Assembly: GCF_044142105.1 (NCBI RefSeq)
Contig: NZ_JBGTYM010000001.1
Span: forward strand, 186,001-250,000
Direction of reading: 5' to 3'
Length of the DNA stretch: 64,000 nucleotides
Source of the DNA: Pseudogemmobacter sp044142105
GTDB taxonomy: Bacteria; Pseudomonadota; Alphaproteobacteria; Rhodobacterales; Rhodobacteraceae
Part shown: in pieces, positions 7,474-15,588 of the stretch
Layout: every line of letters starts with the position of its first letter
Numbering within the stretch: position 1 is the stretch's first letter
Made by a program: the position numbers and the translations under genes
Notes under the pieces: generated by a model
Told to the model about the DNA's origin: nothing
What the model saw: the letters and a program-made list of their open reading frames with translations, nothing else
Database searches by the model: none

Positions 7474-8766
7474 ATGGCTGACCTGTCCGCCAATTTCATC
7501 GGCATCAAGTCCCCGAACCCGTTCTGGCTGGCATCCGCCCCGCCGACCGACAAGGAATACAACGTTGTGCGCGCCTTCGAGGCGGGCTGGGGCGGGGTGG
7601 TGTGGAAGACGCTCGGCGCCGAAGGGCCGCCCATCGTCAATGTCTCGGGGCCGCGCTATGGCGCGATCTGGGGCGCGGACCGGCGGCTTCTCGGGTTGAA
7701 CAATATCGAGCTGATCACGGATCGGCCCTTGCAGGTGAACCTTGAGGAAATCCGCCGGGTCAAACGCGACTGGCCCGACCGGGCGCTAGTGATCAGCCTG
7801 ATGGTGCCCTGCGACGAGGAGTCGTGGAAAGACATCCTGATGCGGATCGAGGATACCGGCGCGGACGGGGTCGAGCTAAATTTCGGCTGCCCGCATGGCA
7901 TGGCGGAGCGCGGCATGGGATCGGCCGTGGGGCAGGTGCCGGAATATATCGAGATGGTTACCCATTGGGTGAAGCATTATTCGAAACTGCCCTGCATCGT
8001 GAAGCTGACGCCCAATGTCACCTCGATCCTGCCGCCCGCCATGGCGGCCAAGCGGGGCGGCGCGGATGCGGTCAGCCTGATCAACACAATCAAATCGGTG
8101 ACGAATGTCGATCTCGACAATTTCTCGCCCTTCCCGATGATCGACGGCAAGGGCAGCCATGGCGGCTATTGCGGCCCGGCGGTCAAGCCGATCGCGCTGA
8201 ACATGGTGGGCGAGATCGCCCGGCATGACGAGACGCGGGGCCTGCCGATCTCGGGCATCGGCGGCGTGACCACCTGGCGCGATGCGGCCGAATTCATGGC
8301 CATGGGCTGCGGCAATGTGCAGGTCTGCACGGCGGCGATGACCTATGGGTTCAAGGTCGTGCAGGAGATGATCTCGGGCCTGTCGCAATATCTGGACGAA
8401 AAGAAGATGAGCCTGCCGCAACTGGTGGGCCGGGCCGTGCCGAATTTCGTCGAATGGCAGGACCTGAACCTGAACTATGTGACCAAGGCCCATATCGACC
8501 AGGACGCCTGCATCAAATGCGGCCGCTGCTATGCCGCCTGCGAGGATACCAGCCACCAGGCCATCGCCATGGGGCCGGGGCGGGTGTTCACGGTCAAGGA
8601 CGATGAATGTGTGGCCTGCAACCTGTGCGTCAATGTCTGCCCGGTGGATGATTGCATCACCATGGTGCCGATGGAGAAGGGCGCGGTCGACCCGCGCACC
8701 GGACGCAAGGTGGGTGACTATGCCAATTGGACGACCCACCCGAATAATCCGATGGCGGCGGAGTGA
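7474..8766 (+). CDS. preA: NAD-dependent dihydropyrimidine dehydrogenase subunit PreA
   Basis: A 430-residue protein: a DHOD-like FMN TIM barrel (residues about 1-330, starting LSANFIGIKSPNPFWLASAP) plus a C-terminal double [4Fe-4S] ferredoxin domain (Cys346, 349, 352, 356 and Cys379, 382, 385, 389). It reduces uracil and thymine to the 5,6-dihydro forms with electrons from PreT, the first step of the reductive pathway. The downstream enzymes (dihydropyrimidinase, amidohydrolase) are encoded at 11.9-14.7 kb. The start is set by AAGGAGG 8 nt before ATG 7474, although the frame is open further upstream. Confidence 0.96.
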   Translation: MADLSANFIGIKSPNPFWLASAPPTDKEYNVVRAFEAGWGGVVWKTLGAEGPPIVNVSGPRYGAIWGADRRLLGLNNIELITDRPLQVNLEEIRRVKRDWPDRALVISLMVPCDEESWKDILMRIEDTGADGVELNFGCPHGMAERGMGSAVGQVPEYIEMVTHWVKHYSKLPCIVKLTPNVTSILPPAMAAKRGGADAVSLINTIKSVTNVDLDNFSPFPMIDGKGSHGGYCGPAVKPIALNMVGEIARHDETRGLPISGIGGVTTWRDAAEFMAMGCGNVQVCTAAMTYGFKVVQEMISGLSQYLDEKKMSLPQLVGRAVPNFVEWQDLNLNYVTKAHIDQDACIKCGRCYAACEDTSHQAIAMGPGRVFTVKDDECVACNLCVNVCPVDDCITMVPMEKGAVDPRTGRKVGDYANWTTHPNNPMAAE

Positions 8767-8991
8767 TGGGCCTGTCTCACGATGGGACAGCGCGTGAGGT
8801 CAATATATTTCAATGGCTTGACCTGGTGCTGTTAACGATTTCTTAGGGCTCTGGCGATCAGGGGGGCCGGGTCGGGCGGCCTGCAGGGTGGGGGCCACCC
8901 GCCATGCAGGCGCAGTGTGGGCCGGCCCCGGGCAGTCGCGCAGGGGGCGGGGACGACCCCGCCCTGCGACCTGGGGGACAGCCCCGCCGGA

Positions 8992-9309
8992 TCAGGGGAC
9001 CGGATCGAACAGCGGGTTGCGGCCTTCCATCAGGCTGGCGACCAGATAGGCGCGCTGGGCGGCTTCGGCCCGGGCGCGGGCGGATTCCACCTGATAGCTT
9101 TCTTCCGCAAGATACCCGACCGCTTCGGCCAGGCCCGCGGCCGGTTGCACCGGCCGCGAGGTGTAAGGCGTCGCGGCAGTTTCTGCCCGCCCGCCATTGT
9201 GAAGGGCGCTGCCGCCCCCGAGAATGTGCCCTGCCGACAGTTGCGGCGATGTTCCCAACGTCTGCACCGTTGGCAGGACGGATGAGAAGACTCCCATGTC
9301 CGTCACCAT
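8992..9309 (-). CDS. Small hypothetical protein
   Basis: A 105-residue reading frame on the minus strand. The N-terminal half is low-complexity (Gly/Ser/Thr) and the C-terminal half is a Glu/Ala/Arg-rich amphipathic helix (AEAVGYLAEESYQVESARAR) ending in NPLFDPVP. Codon usage and the coherent helix suggest a real protein, but there is no recognised domain and no strong ribosome binding site. MGVFSS, four codons in, is another possible start. It lies between preA and the NADAR gene in an otherwise gene-poor 750-nt stretch. Confidence 0.45.
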   Translation of the reverse strand: MVTDMGVFSSVLPTVQTLGTSPQLSAGHILGGGSALHNGGRAETAATPYTSRPVQPAAGLAEAVGYLAEESYQVESARARAEAAQRAYLVASLMEGRNPLFDPVP

Positions 9310-9517
9310 TAGCCCAAAGTACCCCCACGAGACGTGATCTTACGCAAGCGCCACAGTCTTGCCCACAGAATTGCCTTTACAATTCGAGCGAATGACGTCG
9401 GGTCTACGGGACTGGCTTCGCCCAGAATGGCCCGACCGGAGGTGGCGCGGTCTTGGAGCGCTGCGCAGGCCCGCTACGGCATCAGGTTCGACGCAGATTT
9501 TCATTTGGGGGTATCCC

Positions 9518-10000
9518 GTGTTCCCGCAAGACGCAGTGTTCTTCTACGCCCAAACCGATGCCTATGCCGAGTTTTCCAACTTTGCACCGTATGGCGTTGC
9601 ACTGGAAGGTGCATGGTGGCCGACCGTCGAACACTATTTCCAGGCGCAGAAATTCGCAGACCAGACCTATCGCGAGAAAATCCGGCGCGTGGGAAAGCCG
9701 AAAGAGGCCAAGGCGCTGGGCATGACGCGCCATTTGCCTTTGCGCCCGGATTGGGAGGAGGTCAAAGACGGCATCATGTTGGAGGCCGTCCGGACCAAGT
9801 TCATGACCCACGAAAAGCTTGCGGAACTGCTCTTGTCGACGGGCGAGCGGATGATCGCCGAGAATGCCCCGATGGATGCCTATTGGGGCATCGGTCCCGA
9901 TGGGACGGGGCTGAACAAGCTTGGAAAAATGCTCATGGCGGTTCGCGAGGAATTGCGAAAAGGACGGCCTCACAGACGCGACAATCTTACCCCGGCGTGA
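9518..10000 (+). CDS. NADAR family protein (YbiA-like)
   Basis: About 160 residues of a NADAR domain: FFYAQTDAYAEFSNFAPYGV at the start, WWPTVEHYFQAQKF in the middle, and MDAYWGIGPDGTGLNKLGKML at the end, all family hallmarks. YbiA-like NADAR enzymes act as N-glycosidases, for example on riboflavin-pathway intermediates, and others remove ADP-ribose from nucleic acid. GTG 9518 (GGGGG 6 nt upstream) is preferred. The frame stays open to 9359, but that extra part has a different composition and no homology I recognise. The last 14 nt overlap the convergent TetR gene. Confidence 0.85.
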   Translation: MFPQDAVFFYAQTDAYAEFSNFAPYGVALEGAWWPTVEHYFQAQKFADQTYREKIRRVGKPKEAKALGMTRHLPLRPDWEEVKDGIMLEAVRTKFMTHEKLAELLLSTGERMIAENAPMDAYWGIGPDGTGLNKLGKMLMAVREELRKGRPHRRDNLTPA

Positions 10001-10595
10001 GCAACCGCCGGAACAGCGTATCCAGAAATCCCCCTGCTTCGGCATAGGGGTCATGTCCAGGCCCCAGGACGGCCCGCACCTGAACGTCGAAATCGGCGTA
10101 ATGCTGGGTCAGCGCCCAGACCGAAAAGATCAGGTGAACCGGGTCGACGCGGGCCAGACGCCCGTCATCCATCCAGCGCGACAGAAGCGCGGCGCGGGCA
10201 TCGACCAGGGTTTTCAGATCGCCCTCGATCGCGGCCATGATCCGGGGGGCGCCTTGCAGAATCTCATTGGCGAAGAGCCGGCTCTCGCGCGGAAAATGCC
10301 GCGACAGCGCCAGCTTGCGCCGCACATAGGCCAGAACTTCCTCGACGGGCTCGCCTTCGGGTTTCATCGCGCGCAGGGGATCGAGCCAGGTGGTCAGCAG
10401 CCCGGCGAGAAGGGCATTGTGCACCGCCTCTTTCGACGGGAAATAATAGAGCAGGTTCGGTTTCGACAGGCCCGCCGCCTCGGCGATCTGGTCCAGCGTG
10501 GCGCCGCGGAAGCCTTGCGAGGAAAAGACGTCAAGCGCCGCCTCGAGGATCGCTTCACGGTTCTTCTTCTGGATACGGCTGCGCTGGACGGTCAT
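9987..10595 (-). CDS. TetR/AcrR family regulator, RutR-like (first copy)
   Basis: A 202-residue regulator: N-terminal TetR helix-turn-helix (about residues 12-58, ATLDQIAEAAGLSKPNLLYY) and a RutR/YcdC-type ligand-binding domain with RESRLFANEILQGAPRI and LIFSVWALTQHYADF. RutR senses uracil/thymine in E. coli and represses pyrimidine-degradation genes, which fits the location. The frame continues upstream, but ATG 10595 with GGAAG upstream gives a normal-length protein. A second RutR-like gene lies 540 nt away. Which metabolite each one senses is unknown. Confidence 0.88.
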   Translation of the reverse strand: MTVQRSRIQKKNREAILEAALDVFSSQGFRGATLDQIAEAAGLSKPNLLYYFPSKEAVHNALLAGLLTTWLDPLRAMKPEGEPVEEVLAYVRRKLALSRHFPRESRLFANEILQGAPRIMAAIEGDLKTLVDARAALLSRWMDDGRLARVDPVHLIFSVWALTQHYADFDVQVRAVLGPGHDPYAEAGGFLDTLFRRLLTPG

Positions 10596-10659
10596 ATGGT
10601 CTTCCGGTCTTGATCTGCCCATTAAAGCGGCAGGGGCGGCTGCGGTCAAATGGCGCAGG

Positions 10660-11115
10660 TCAGAGATGCGCCAGCAGGGCGGCAAGGCCGCGCATGGCAA
10701 GCTGGTGATCCTCGACCTGCGGCAGGCCCGACACGGTGACGCAGGCGACGACCCCCGCGCCGGTCACGCGGATCGGCACGGCGCCGCCGTGATCGGCATA
10801 GCTGTCCAGCGACAGGCCGTGCTTGGCCAGGGTCTCGTCCTTGTCGCGGTTCCTTTGGCCGACCAGCAGCGAAGGCAGCTGGAACAAGAGCGCCGTGGCC
10901 GATTTGCGCGCGATCCAGCGGTCGTTGAGCGGGGCCGAGCCGGGGAGGGCCGCGTGAAAGAGAATGCGGTCGGGGCTGCGGATGTCGATCACCACCGGGG
11001 CCAGATCCTTGAGCGCCATGGCGGTCAGGAGGCGGCCCAGTTCCAGCGCTTCGACCTCGGTGAACCGTGGCAGGATCAGCGCGTCATATTCTGCGGCAAG
11101 GGCCTTGGAATCCAT
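10660..11115 (-). CDS. UPF0303 / heme-degrading-domain (HbpS-like) protein
   Basis: A 151-residue single-domain protein of the UPF0303 family (related to yeast Ybr137w and to GlcG/HbpS folds). Visible family segments are VVIDIRSPDRILFHAALPGSA, WIARKSATALLFQ and ADHGGAVPIRVTGAGVVACV. The biochemical role is not established. It lies between the two RutR-like regulator genes, all three on the minus strand, 22 nt downstream of the second regulator, so it is probably co-transcribed with that regulator and under its control. Confidence 0.85.
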   Translation of the reverse strand: MDSKALAAEYDALILPRFTEVEALELGRLLTAMALKDLAPVVIDIRSPDRILFHAALPGSAPLNDRWIARKSATALLFQLPSLLVGQRNRDKDETLAKHGLSLDSYADHGGAVPIRVTGAGVVACVTVSGLPQVEDHQLAMRGLAALLAHL

Positions 11116-11137
11116 CTCTCAGTCCTTTTCCTTGGTG

Positions 11138-11797
11138 TCAGACGACGCCGATGCCGCGCAGGATCACGGCCTTGATGCTGGCCGTTGCGGCCTTCCATTG
11201 CCGGTCGTTCAACGGTTTTCCGGCATTCAGCGTTTCGATCTGATGGCCGAAATCGGCATAATGCTGGGTCATGGCCCAGATCATGTAGAGAAGGTGGCGC
11301 GGGTCGATGGGCGCCATGCGACCTTCGTCGATCCAGCGCTGGATGGCGTCGATGCGGCCCTCGGTCCAGCTGCGCAGCGTGGTCTCCAGATAGTCCTGGA
11401 TGACCGGCGCGCCATGCATCACTTCGGAGGCCCAGACCTTGGAGCCGAAGGGGTGGTCGCGCGAGATGCGCATCTTGGCCTCGATATAGGCGCCGATGCC
11501 CGTTGCCGGGTCGGGCGCGCGGTCGAATGTGTCGGCGGCGCGCAGCCAGATGGTGAAGATGTTCTCGACCACGCGGCGGTAGAGGTCTTCCTTGGTGGCG
11601 AAATAGTAGTGCAAATTGGCTTTGGGCAGGCCCGCCATATCGGCGATGAGCTGCATGGTCGCGCCGCCAAAACCTGCCTCGGCAAAGACCTTTTCCGCGG
11701 CCTGCAGGATCAGCCGCTCATTCTCGCGCCGTATATGGGTGCGGCGAGGGCGCGAACGGGATGTGTCAGGCGATGCGGGCGCGGCGTCGTCCATCAA
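11138..11797 (-). CDS. TetR/AcrR family regulator, RutR-like (second copy)
   Basis: A 219-residue TetR regulator with a 25-residue basic N-terminal extension, an HTH around residues 30-75 (MQLIADMAGLPKANLHYY) and a RutR-type C-terminal domain (SKVWASEVMHGAPVIQDYL, LLYMIWAMTQHYADF). It diverges from the amidohydrolase gene. The 139-nt intergenic region holds two TTGACC-N4-GGTCAG palindromes, so I infer that it represses itself and the amidohydrolase-hydantoinase operon, with a pyrimidine or catabolite as inducer. It resembles the neighbouring regulator and may be a paralogue. Confidence 0.9.
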   Translation of the reverse strand: MMDDAAPASPDTSRSRPRRTHIRRENERLILQAAEKVFAEAGFGGATMQLIADMAGLPKANLHYYFATKEDLYRRVVENIFTIWLRAADTFDRAPDPATGIGAYIEAKMRISRDHPFGSKVWASEVMHGAPVIQDYLETTLRSWTEGRIDAIQRWIDEGRMAPIDPRHLLYMIWAMTQHYADFGHQIETLNAGKPLNDRQWKAATASIKAVILRGIGVV

Positions 11798-11827
11798 GGG
11801 TCCGTCTCGGTTGAGAGGGGATTCTCG

Positions 11828-11843
11828 TTGACCGAATGGTCAG
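11828..11843 (+). promoter_or_regulatory. RutR-type operator, site 1
   Basis: TTGACCGAATGGTCAG: arms TTGACC and GGTCAG around a 4-bp spacer. It closely matches the E. coli RutR consensus TTGACCA-NN-TGGTCAA as I know it. It lies 30 nt upstream of the second TetR start. Confidence 0.75.
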
Positions 11844-11861
11844 GTTGTGGTCGCGTGTCTC

Positions 11862-11877
11862 TTGACCATACGGTCAG
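11862..11877 (+). promoter_or_regulatory. RutR-type operator, site 2
   Basis: TTGACCATACGGTCAG, the same half-sites as site 1, with centres 34 bp apart (about three helical turns) on the same strand. It lies 59 nt upstream of the amidohydrolase start. The tandem arrangement allows two dimers on one face of the DNA and control of both divergent transcripts. Confidence 0.75.
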
Positions 11878-11936
11878 AAAACGAGTCGCGGCAAGGGGTG
11901 CGGTCAAGACGCTCCGGCCAGACAGGGAGACGAGCG

Positions 11937-13187
11937 ATGACGGCGCCGGGTGAGAACCTTCGGATCAATGGCGAGCGGCTGTGGGACAGCCTGATGGAGA
12001 TGGCCAAGGTGGGGCCGGGCGTGGCGGGCGGCAACAACCGCCAGACCCTGACCGATGCCGATGCCGAGGGGCGGAGGTTGTTCCAGTCCTGGTGCGAGGC
12101 CGCCGGCATGACCATGGGCGTCGACACCATGGGCAACATGTTCATGACCCGTCCGGGCACCGATCCAGATGCCTTGCCGGTCTATATGGGCAGCCATCTG
12201 GACACCCAGCCGACGGGCGGCAAATACGACGGCGTGCTGGGGGTGCTGGGCGCGCTTGAGGTCGTGCGCAGCCTGAACGATCTGGGGATCAAGACGCGGC
12301 ACCCGATCGTGGTGACCAACTGGACCAATGAGGAAGGCGCGCGGTTTGCCCCGGCCATGCTGGCCTCTGGTGTCTTCGCGGGCATCCATACCGAGGACTA
12401 TGCCAAGGCGCGGACAGACCTTGAGGGCAAGGTCTTTGGCGCCGAGCTGGAGCGGATCGGCTGGGTCGGGGAGGAGAAGACCGGCGCCCGCAAGATGAAG
12501 GCGATGTTCGAGCTGCATATCGAGCAGGGGCCGATCCTGGAGGCCGAGGGGAAGGAGATCGGCGTCGTCACCCATGGCCAGGGCCTGTGGTGGCTGGAAG
12601 TCACCCTGACCGGCAAGGATGCGCATACCGGCTCGACGCCGATGAACATGCGGGTCAATGCGGGCCTGGGCATGGCGCGGGTGACCGAGCGGGTGCATCA
12701 GATCGCCATGGCGCATCAGCCGAACGCTGTGGGCGCGGTGGGGCAGGTGACGGTCTTCCCGAATTCGCGCAACGTGATTCCCGGCAAGGTGGTATTCACC
12801 GTCGATATCCGCAGCCCCGAACAGGCCAAGCTCGATGCGATGCGTGGAGAGGTCGAACGCGCCGCCCATGCGGTGGCGGCCGAACTGGGCCTTGGCTGTT
12901 CGATCGAGCCGGTCGGCCATTTCGACCCCGTCACCTTCGCGCCGGAACTGGTGGCCGTGGTGCGGGCCAAGGCCGAAGCCCTGGGCTATTCGCATCGCGA
13001 CATCGTTTCGGGCGCGGGGCATGACGCCTGCTGGATCAACCGTGTCGCACCCACGACGATGATCATGTGCCCCTGCGTGGGCGGGCTGAGCCATAACGAG
13101 GCGGAAGAGATCACGCCGGCATGGGCGGCGGCGGGGACCGACGTGCTGCTGCATGCAGTGCTTGAGGTGGCTGAGGTGGTGTCCTGA
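11937..13187 (+). CDS. Zn-dependent M20-family amidohydrolase (beta-ureidopropionase / N-carbamoyl amino acid hydrolase)
   Basis: A 416-residue M20 peptidase-family hydrolase. Metal-binding blocks are MGSHLDTQPTGGKYDGVLG, TNEEGARFAPAM, ELHIEQGPILE and GAGHDACW, the standard set of bacterial N-carbamoyl-beta-alanine/N-carbamoyl-amino acid hydrolases and allantoate amidohydrolases. Context picks the role: the dihydropyrimidinase gene follows and preTA is nearby, so it should hydrolyse N-carbamoyl-beta-alanine to beta-alanine, CO2 and ammonia, the last reductive step. ATG 11937 has AGGGAGA 7 nt upstream. Promoter region with two RutR-type operators. Confidence 0.93.
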   Translation: MTAPGENLRINGERLWDSLMEMAKVGPGVAGGNNRQTLTDADAEGRRLFQSWCEAAGMTMGVDTMGNMFMTRPGTDPDALPVYMGSHLDTQPTGGKYDGVLGVLGALEVVRSLNDLGIKTRHPIVVTNWTNEEGARFAPAMLASGVFAGIHTEDYAKARTDLEGKVFGAELERIGWVGEEKTGARKMKAMFELHIEQGPILEAEGKEIGVVTHGQGLWWLEVTLTGKDAHTGSTPMNMRVNAGLGMARVTERVHQIAMAHQPNAVGAVGQVTVFPNSRNVIPGKVVFTVDIRSPEQAKLDAMRGEVERAAHAVAAELGLGCSIEPVGHFDPVTFAPELVAVVRAKAEALGYSHRDIVSGAGHDACWINRVAPTTMIMCPCVGGLSHNEAEEITPAWAAAGTDVLLHAVLEVAEVVS

Positions 13188-13193
13188 GGGCAG

Positions 13194-13247
13194 GCCCCGG
13201 GGGTTTCACACCCCCGGACCCCGTGGGATATTTGAACCAAGATGAAG
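13194..13247 (+). repeat. Intergenic hairpin repeat, copy A
   Basis: A GC hairpin (CCCGGGGG ... CCCCCGG), then ACCCCGTGGGATATTTG and a purine-rich AAGATGAAGG. It lies between the amidohydrolase stop and the dihydropyrimidinase leader, same direction. Near-identical layout to the copies at 41773, 44269 and 63334. Confidence 0.8.
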
Positions 13248-13275
13248 GGCAGGGCGATCTGCCGGGGAGAGCGGT

Positions 13276-14727
13276 ATGAGCACAGTCATCAAGGGCGGCA
13301 CCATCGTGACCGCAGATCTGACCTACAAGTCCGATGTGCTGGTCGAGGATGGCCAGATCATCGCCATCGGCCATGGGCTGAAGGGCGACAAGGTGCTGGA
13401 TGCCTCGGGCTGCTATGTGATGCCCGGCGGGATCGACCCGCATACGCATCTGGAGATGCCCTTCATGGGCACCTATTCGGCGGATGATTTCGATTCGGGC
13501 ACCCGCGCGGCGCTGGCGGGCGGGACGACGATGGTGGTCGATTTCGCGCTGCCCTCGCCCGGGCAGGGGCTGCTGGATGCGCTGAAGATCTGGGACAACA
13601 AGACCGCGCGCGCGCATTGCGATTACAGTTTCCACATGGCGGTCACCTGGTGGGGCGAGCAGGTGTTCGACGAGATGAAGGCCGTGGTCGGCCGTGGCAT
13701 CAACACCTTCAAGCATTTCATGGCCTATAAGGGCGCCTTGATGGTGAATGACGACGAGATGTTCGCCTCGTTCAGGCGCTGCGCAGAGCTGGGGGCGATA
13801 CCGCTGGTCCATGCCGAGAATGGCGATCTGGTGGCGGAAATGTCGGCCAAGCTGCTGGCCGAGGGCAATACCGGGCCGGAGGCGCATGCCTATTCGCGCC
13901 CGAGCCAGGTTGAGGGCGAGGCCACGAACCGCGCCATCATGATCGCCGACATGGCGGGGGTGCCGCTCTATGTCGTCCATACCTCTTGCGAGGAGGCGCA
14001 TGAGGCCATTCGCCGGGCCAAGATGAATGGCAAGCGGGTCTGGGGCGAACCCCTGATCCAGCATCTGACGCTGGATGAGAGCGAATATTTCAATCCCGAC
14101 TGGGACCATGCCGCGCGGCGGGTGATGTCGCCGCCGTTCCGCGACAAGAAGCATCAGGATTCGCTCTGGGCGGGGCTGGCCAGCGGCACGCTGTCCTGCG
14201 TGGCCACCGACCATTGCGCCTTCACCACAGAGCAGAAGCGGACCGGGGTCGGGAACTTCACCAAGATCCCGAATGGCACGGGCGGGCTTGAGGACCGGCT
14301 GCCGATGCTGTGGACCTATGGTGTCAATACCGGGCGGATCACGATGAACGAATTTGTCGCCGTGACCTCGACCAATATCGCCAAGATCATGAACTGCTAT
14401 CCGAAGAAGGGGGCGGTGCTGGTCGGTGCCGATGCCGATCTGGTGGTCTGGGACCCGGAGAAAGAGAAGACCATCACGGCGCAAAGCCAGCAATCGGCGA
14501 TCGATTACAACGTGTTCGAGGGCAAGACGGTCAAGGGCCTGCCGCGCTATGTCATGAGCCGCGGCCATGTCGCCGTGACCGATGGCGCCCTGACCAGCAC
14601 CGAGGGGCATGGCAAGTTTATTGCCCGCGACCCGAACGGGGCGGTCTCGAAGGCGCTGTCGACCTGGAAGGCGGTGACGAACCCGCGCCCGATCTCGCGC
14701 GCGGGCATCCCGGCGACGGGCGTGTGA
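13276..14727 (+). CDS. hydA: Dihydropyrimidinase (D-hydantoinase)
   Basis: A 483-residue cyclic amidohydrolase that opens dihydrouracil/dihydrothymine to the N-carbamoyl beta-amino acid. Binuclear metal site: His56 and His58 in GGIDPHTHLEM, the carboxylated Lys152 in FKHFMAYKGAL, the later His ligands (including LYVVHTSCEEAH) and Asp312 in VATDHCAF. Length and motif order are those of true dihydropyrimidinases. It lies downstream of the amidohydrolase with an 88-nt gap carrying a hairpin repeat, and both are probably under the RutR-type operators. Confidence 0.96.
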   Translation: MSTVIKGGTIVTADLTYKSDVLVEDGQIIAIGHGLKGDKVLDASGCYVMPGGIDPHTHLEMPFMGTYSADDFDSGTRAALAGGTTMVVDFALPSPGQGLLDALKIWDNKTARAHCDYSFHMAVTWWGEQVFDEMKAVVGRGINTFKHFMAYKGALMVNDDEMFASFRRCAELGAIPLVHAENGDLVAEMSAKLLAEGNTGPEAHAYSRPSQVEGEATNRAIMIADMAGVPLYVVHTSCEEAHEAIRRAKMNGKRVWGEPLIQHLTLDESEYFNPDWDHAARRVMSPPFRDKKHQDSLWAGLASGTLSCVATDHCAFTTEQKRTGVGNFTKIPNGTGGLEDRLPMLWTYGVNTGRITMNEFVAVTSTNIAKIMNCYPKKGAVLVGADADLVVWDPEKEKTITAQSQQSAIDYNVFEGKTVKGLPRYVMSRGHVAVTDGALTSTEGHGKFIARDPNGAVSKALSTWKAVTNPRPISRAGIPATGV

Positions 14728-14741
14728 CGGTCGGCGTGTGA

Positions 14742-15167
14742 TCAGGAGGCGTCTTGCGGCACCAGATGTTCCAGCTCCGGCAGAAGGACCACGCTTTCCT
14801 GCTCATTCGGGTCGGTGCGGGCGATGACGGCCGTGCAGGGGCCGGGGCCGGGGTTCAACGGCAGATGCGGCATGTCGGCGGGGATGTAGATCAGATCGCC
14901 GGCCTCGGCCTCCATCCGGTGTTGCAGGCGCTCGCCCCAGAACATGACACTGCGGCGCTCGGTCTGGAAGATCGCCGTCTCATGGGTGGCGTGCTTGTGC
15001 GCCCGGGCGCGGCCGCCGGGCGGGATGGTCAGAAGATGCATGCAGATCGCACGGGAACCCACGGTTTCGGCGGCGATTCCGGCGTCATAGGTGAAGCCCT
15101 GCTTGCTGGCGTAGCGTGTGGACGGGCGGATCTTGCGGCATTCCGGGGCAGGGTCGGGGTCTGGCAT
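14742..15167 (-). CDS. Cupin domain-containing protein
   Basis: A 141-residue single-cupin protein. Cupin motif 1 is RARAHKHATHETAIFQTE (metal-type His residues with Glu) and motif 2 is around GDLIYIPADMPHLPLN. The function within the pyrimidine cluster is unknown; it may handle a small catabolite such as malonate semialdehyde or ureido compounds, which is a guess. It converges with the dihydropyrimidinase gene (14 nt between stops). Confidence 0.82.
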   Translation of the reverse strand: MPDPDPAPECRKIRPSTRYASKQGFTYDAGIAAETVGSRAICMHLLTIPPGGRARAHKHATHETAIFQTERRSVMFWGERLQHRMEAEAGDLIYIPADMPHLPLNPGPGPCTAVIARTDPNEQESVVLLPELEHLVPQDAS

Positions 15168-15232
15168 GGCGCGGCCTCCTTTGTCTTGGGGCCGCGTCAG
15201 GATAGCATGGGGCGGCGAAGCTGCCGAGGGAA

Positions 15233-15448
15233 TCAGGCGGCTGCGTCTTCCTGGTTCACGTCTGCGAGATCGTCTTCCGCCTCGTCGGCGAAACCATCTT
15301 CCTCGGTCTCGAAATCCTGCTCGTCTTCCTCAAAATCCTCTTCCGCGCCGCCATCGCGCGGGCCAAAGGTCAGGATCGCCCCGCCAAGGTCGAACCAGAC
15401 ATCTTCCAGATCGGCGGCGGAGGGGGCGAAGGCGGTGGTCATCTGCAT
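15233..15448 (-). CDS. Small highly acidic protein
   Basis: A 71-residue protein with two parts: an N-terminal 32-residue segment containing DLEDVWFDLGGAILTFGPRD, and a C-terminal tail almost entirely Glu/Asp with Phe/Ala spacers. No recognised domain. The start ATG 15448 has GGAG 9 nt upstream; a GTG two codons earlier is possible. It sits between the cupin and the ABC importer genes, divergent from the latter. The acidic tail suggests nucleic-acid mimicry or metal binding, but nothing supports a specific role. Confidence 0.6.
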   Translation of the reverse strand: MQMTTAFAPSAADLEDVWFDLGGAILTFGPRDGGAEEDFEEDEQDFETEEDGFADEAEDDLADVNQEDAAA

Positions 15449-15588
15449 GGTCACACTCCGGGGGCTGGTTTGGCGATCAGGGAATTGCGGGCAGGGTGAC
15501 AGGCCCTCGCGACGGTGCGATGAAAGCTGGGTGGCGGTGGCATGACGGCAAGACGACAGCGAAACGGGCGGCAGGGAAAGCAGGGCGC

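Noticed and set aside
8767..8991. Possible terminator hairpin after preA (CTGTCTCA / TGGGACAG)
   Set aside because: The stem is present, but no T-run follows, so I do not call it.
9359..9517. Longer NADAR start
   Set aside because: The extra 53 residues are not like other NADAR proteins, and a better start signal is at 9518.
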